From: Acephala macrosclerotiorum
Lineage: Eukaryota > Ascomycota > Leotiomycetes > Helotiales > Mollisiaceae
Reading direction: 5' to 3'
Assembly (NCBI GenBank): GCA_014904845.1
Contig: MU119408.1
Coordinates: forward strand, 1-64,000
Length of the DNA: 64,000 nt
The notes under the pieces are model-generated. The model ran no database searches. It saw only the letters and a program-made list of their open reading frames with translations, and was not told the origin of the DNA. Both the position numbers and the translations under genes were made by a program. Below, piece by piece: positions 59,301 to 64,000 of the stretch. The stretch's first letter is position 1, and each line of letters opens with the position of its first letter.

Positions 59301-62300
59301 TTAATTAATAAATTTAAAATTATTAAAATATTAAAATCGTTTTTTATTATTAAAATATCGTTAATTTATTATTTAATTTACATACGACGAAATTCGTTTA
59401 TTATTTTACAAATAACGTTTACTTTTTTTACTACTATTAACGTAAAAATTTTTATATTAAAATTTTTAAAATATATTTTAAATACTAATAAAATTAATAT
59501 AAAATTATTCGATTTTATTAAATCGTTTTAAATTTTTACTACTATTTATAATATTTATTTCTTCGTAATATATTTTATTATTTTTTTTAATATAATCGTA
59601 TAAATTCGTCGTAATAAAATATAAAATTTTTTTATTTTTTTAATCGAATTATACGTTTTAATTAAAAAATTTTTTATTTTTATTACTATAATTTTTATTT
59701 GTTATTTAAATTTTACGAACGCGAAATTCTTTTTAGCGTTATAAATTAAAACTTTTAATGGTTCTAAATATATATCAATTTAATATTTTTTAATTACATT
59801 TTATATTACTCGCGTAAATATTTTCGTAACGAATTATACGTTTTAAAATCTTATAATAAAATTTACAAATTATAAAATCGCGTTACCGTTTAAATATATA
59901 ATATTAACAATTATTAAATAATTAAACTCGTAATCGTTTAATAAAAAAAATTTAAATCGTTTTAATAATTTCACGTTTATTTAATAATAATAATAAAATT
60001 TATTTATTTATTTTAATTATTAAAATATAAAATCTTTATATTCAATTTTATTAAAAATATTTACAAATCGTCGTATTAATAAATATTTAAATCTTTTATA
60101 TACGCGTCGTAAATTTATATTTATTAAATAATATTAAATAAATATTTTTTTTAATTTTATTAATAAAATTTATAAGTATTTTTATTTGCGTATAATTAAT
60201 ACGATTATATTATTATTACGTTTTTTTATACGGTTCTTTATATTATTAAATCAAATTTTAAATTTATTTATATTTTTTAAAAATAATAAAAATATAAATT
60301 TTAATTGTATTTTTAATTTTTACATTTTTTATTTCGAATTAAATTTTTTTTTTACGACTCGAAATATTAAATTTAATTCGTAAATCGATCTTTTATAAAA
60401 CTATAAACTAATCGTATTTTATAATTAATATAACGATTATATTTATATTTAATAATATATTTTAAAATTATTTTATAATATATTTATTTATAAATTAAAA
60501 AAAAAAATTTAAATTTAAATTTTTTTCGATTAAACGAAATACGTCGTTTTTAATTAAAAAATATTATACTTTTTAATTATTTAATTTTATAATTAATTTC
60601 TCGATATTAATATATTTTATAATAAAAAAATTAATTTTTATAAACTTTCGATTACTTTTTTTTTATTTTTCGAAATCGATTTTTTTTATATTTAAAATAA
60701 AAACGTCGAAAATATTTATTTTATTTTCACTATTGAATTTTTTTATTTTTTTTTTATAAATTAAAAAAATTTAATAATTTATTATAAAAACGTGTTTTTT
60801 ATATCGAAAATAAATTTCGTTTTTAAATTTCTCGTATATTTGTCGTTTTTTTTTTAAAAAATATTTCGTCGATTAATATTTTATTTTTTTATAAACGTAA
60901 TACTTTTTATTTCTCGAATAATTATTTCGATCGTATTTATCGTATTTTTAATTTTTATAATCGTAATTATATTTATTTTAATCGCGTTTATTATCGCGAT
61001 TTTTATTTACTTCGTATTTACCGTATTTATAATCGACGAAATAAATACTAAAATCCAATTACTTTATATTTCGTTTTTTTTCAATTAATTAAATAACGTA
61101 TTATAATTAATATTAAACGCTTTCTAACGTATTTTTAAAATTTATAAAATATATACGACATTTTTTAATACTATTATAAACTCGTAAAATATAATTTTTT
61201 ATATTATCGTTTTTACGATTTTTTTTCGATTATTTTTCTCGAATTTATTATAATTTATTAAATAATAATTCGAAATTCTCGATTAATTTTTTAATAAAAT
61301 TCTTTTTAATAATATCTCGTAAAATAATTTCTTTTTATTCTTTTTAATATATTATTAAAATATATAAAATCTCGAATTTAATTTTTATATATTTAATAAT
61401 TTTTTTAAACGAAAAATTATAATAAAAAATATTATTTAAATAAAAATTTTATATTTATTTTTTTAATATAATTAAAAACGCTTTTTTATATATATTCGAC
61501 GTAATATTTATATTATTATAATAAGTTCGATATAATTTTAATTTTTCGTCGAAAAAATCGTAAATTGTTTTTTTATATTTATTATTATTATTAAGATAAA
61601 ATTTCTTTAAATTATTAAATTTTTTAATAATTTGATTTTTTTAACGTTTTTTTTTTATTTTTATTTGAATTTTTAAATTTCTTTTTTTTGTATCGTACGT
61701 TTAATATCCGTTATAAATCTTTTATTAAAAATAATTAATCTTTTGAAATTTATAATCGTTTTATCGTATATTAAAAAATTAAAAAATTTATTATTATAAT
61801 AAATTTAATTTTAATAAATTTTTTTATTTACATTATAAATAATATTATATTTACTTCGAGATTTATTCGTAGTATTAATTTTTTATTATTTTTAATCGAA
61901 TTAATATTTTTTTTTAAAATATCGCTATTTTAAATCGATTAAATATTATCGTTTTAAATTGATTTATTTTATAATAAATTATTATTTTACGTTTATTTTT
62001 TATTTTATTAAATTCTTTAGTGATTTTTTTAAATTTTTAAAATAGCATTTTTAAAAATACGTATATTTTATTTTTATTTCGAAATACTTCTTATTATAAT
62101 TTTTAATTTATATCGAAAATATTAAAAATTATTTTTTCGTTTTTTCAAATTAATATTTATAAAATTTTTTAAAAATTTAATTATCGAATAATAAATATAT
62201 CTTATTTAAATTTTTATTATATATTTAATTTAAACTTCGGTTTTTATAGTTTATTTAAAGCGATCGAATTTAATTGTAATTAATTTTTCGAATTAAATCG

Positions 62301-63374
62301 AAAATTAAATTTCTTTAAATCTATTTATTATTATATTTTCGTATTTATTCAAATTATATATCGTTATTATTTTTAAATAAAATTTTTAATTTATTTGTTT
62401 AATCGTTTACGTAATATATAAACGCTATTTTTTTTAAAGTAGTTTTTTAAAATAATAATTTTATTTTCGATAATTATTTTAAAATGTATTATTTTTCAAT
62501 CTTTAAAATTATTTTTATAAAAATCCTATAAAATTATATTTTTATATTCGAACTTTTTAAATACTTCGAATTTATATAAAATAAATCCGTTTATAATAAA
62601 TTTATTTAAATTTAATTTTTCGAAATCGATTTATTTTTTATATTCGTTTTTATCGTAATAAAATAAACTTTTTTTTTTTATACGTTTATTTAAATCAATT
62701 TTTTTTAAAGTAAAAAAAATTAAAATAAATATTTATAACTTTTTGTAATCGTTATTAAATAATAAAAAAGTATTCGAAAAAAATAAATCGTTTTTCGAAA
62801 AAATTTTATTTTTATTTTAAATATTAATTTTTATTATTTTAAAATATCGATTTATATTTAATAAATTTACTTATTTTAATATAAATTTATTTATTTATAT
62901 GTAAAATGTAAATAAAAATTTAAATTAATCGTAATTTAAATACGTTTCAAATAACGTAAAAATTCGTTATTTTTAAAAAAAAACGTAATATATAACGCTT
63001 TTTATTATTTTGATCGTTAATTTAAAATAAATAAAATCTTCGTAATCGATTTTTTTATCGTACGTAATAAACGTAAATTAAAAAAAGTGTAATTAAAATT
63101 TTAATAATTATTTTTTTAAACTTTTAATATTTTACGTAAAATTTTTCAAATATCGAAAAAAATATTTTACGTAAAATTTTTAAATATCGAAAAAATTTAT
63201 ATTTCTTTACGTAAAATCTTTTTAATATTTTTTTGTAAAATTTTTTAAATATCGAGAAAAAATTAAACGTATATTTTTAAATTTCGAAAAAATATATACT
63301 TTTTTATATAAAAATTTTTTCTAATTTAAACTTTATTATTTTATATTTAATTAGTAAAATTAAACATTAATTAG

Positions 63375-63568
63375 TATTAATAATATTAAAATACTCGAGT
63401 ATATTAATATATTACGTTTAATAATCGTAGTCTTTATATATTAAATATAAAAATTATTAATTGTCTAAAGAACTAAATTTAAAATTAAAAGTATTAATAT
63501 ACTCTCAATTTCTACGCTAGCTCTCTCTTAACTAGAGCACGTAATAAGCACGTGTATATGTTCCGACA
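63375..63568 (-). repeat. Right LTR (5' LTR in element orientation), less mutated
   Basis: Matches the left LTR but keeps many cytosines and guanines outside CpG, for example CTAGCTCTCTCTTAACTAGA and GCACGTGTATATG. It gives the best view of the unmutated LTR. Confidence 0.85.
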
Positions 63569-63573
63569 TTTAT

Positions 63574-64000
63574 TTAAATAAAATTTATTAAAATTCGTTT
63601 AATATTTGAAAATAAAAATTAAATTAAATTAAATTTTATAATATATTATAAAAATTAAAAATAAATATTTTTAAGTTTAATTATTAAATTTTTAATATAT
63701 AAATTTAAAGCGTTACTTTTATAAAGAAAATAAAATTTTTACTTTTTAATTTATATCGAACTTTTACTTTGGAGAATTGCGAATAACATACAATTGGGCG
63801 CTATCATCTCGGCATGGTTCAAAATGCCCATTCAAATCTACGACATTGCTTTGCCACCAAACCCTAAGAGACTAATATCGCTTTTTATAAAGAATCAGAG
63901 CATCTTCTCAGACCGCGCTAATCTGAGTAGCGCGCCAATGGATCACTGGTACGGCCAGGTCCATTTGTACAGAGATTGAAAAGAAGGGCAGAAAAAGTCA
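63574..64000. other. Right border of the AT desert
   Basis: AT-rich until about 63,770, then normal composition begins abruptly. A plus-strand frame at 63794-63979 (61 codons) has ordinary composition but no recognisable motif and may be the start of a gene or a repeat end. Confidence 0.4.

Larger units (their letters stand above)
56186..63568 (-). mobile_element. 7.4-kb LTR retrotransposon (Copia-like), destroyed by RIP-type mutation
   Basis: Two 194-bp direct repeats (56186-56379 and 63375-63568) bound the element. The pentamer TTTAT flanks it on both sides (56181-56185 and 63569-63573), a perfect target-site duplication. The LTRs, read on the minus strand, begin TG(T/C)(T/C)GGAA...TATAC, a start common in fungal Ty1/Copia elements. 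The 7 kb between them is almost only A and T with scattered CpG, and no open frame of transposon character survives, so gag and pol are unreadable and the superfamily call is tentative. Cytosine loss is extreme and affects CpA, CpT and CpC but largely spares CpG. The short open frame at 60186 is a composition artefact. Confidence 0.8.

Noticed and set aside
60186..60383. 65-codon open frame in the AT desert
   Set aside because: Only Ile, Asn, Phe, Leu and Lys codons from A/T-saturated DNA; no transposon motif.
1..64000. CRISPR arrays, rRNA genes and bacterial-type operons
   Set aside because: None seen; gene structure and families are eukaryotic throughout.

Overview
This window is nuclear DNA of a filamentous ascomycete (Pezizomycotina). 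The evidence is many short GT-AG introns (46-87 bp) with CTAAC/CTGAC-like branch points, fungal-only families (HET domain, fungal NB-ARC/TPR receptors, GH5, PDR transporter, fungal Hsp70-like ATPase) and AT-saturated repeats that look RIP-mutated. Leotiomycetes is a guess. Exon joins were made by hand from splice signals and reading phase; no search was run.

Layout. 1-11 kb is decayed accessory DNA: an 8-bp tandem repeat, a multi-span membrane protein, a HET-domain fragment, a dead MFS efflux pump, an apparently intact secreted GH5 glucanase, and a dead HET gene followed by a 475-bp TA-flanked MITE. 11.4-23.1 kb is the most interesting block. It holds a single uninterrupted 2,076-codon reading frame over ten exons (pseudokinase, vWA, alpha/beta-hydrolase fold, NB-ARC, TPR). 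Next to it is a gasdermin-like candidate, divergently transcribed from a CHAT (caspase-like) protease gene with a degenerate NTPase domain. Together these look like a fungal regulated-cell-death or allorecognition locus. 23.9-35.4 kb is mostly orderly: a carboxylesterase, an 8-cysteine secreted protein, PTH2, a divergent pair of ribosome-biogenesis genes (UTP7 and TSR1), and two tandem paralogous small Zn-finger-like genes.

35.4-46.2 kb is sparse. It has an intron-containing tRNA-Asp with a retrotransposon LTR abutting its 5' end, a BTB-like gene, a glycine-zipper-like protein, a P450, and a secreted, probably GPI-anchored gene cut off by a second, inverted copy of the same LTR. 47.5-52.4 kb is a full-size PDR ABC transporter broken by one base. 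53.6-55.8 kb holds a coiled-coil gene head-to-head with the 3' exons of an Hsp70-like ATPase; both lack 5' ends.

56-63.8 kb is an AT desert. It is one 7.4-kb LTR retrotransposon with 194-bp LTRs and a TTTAT target duplication, mutated so heavily that almost the only remaining cytosines are in CpG.
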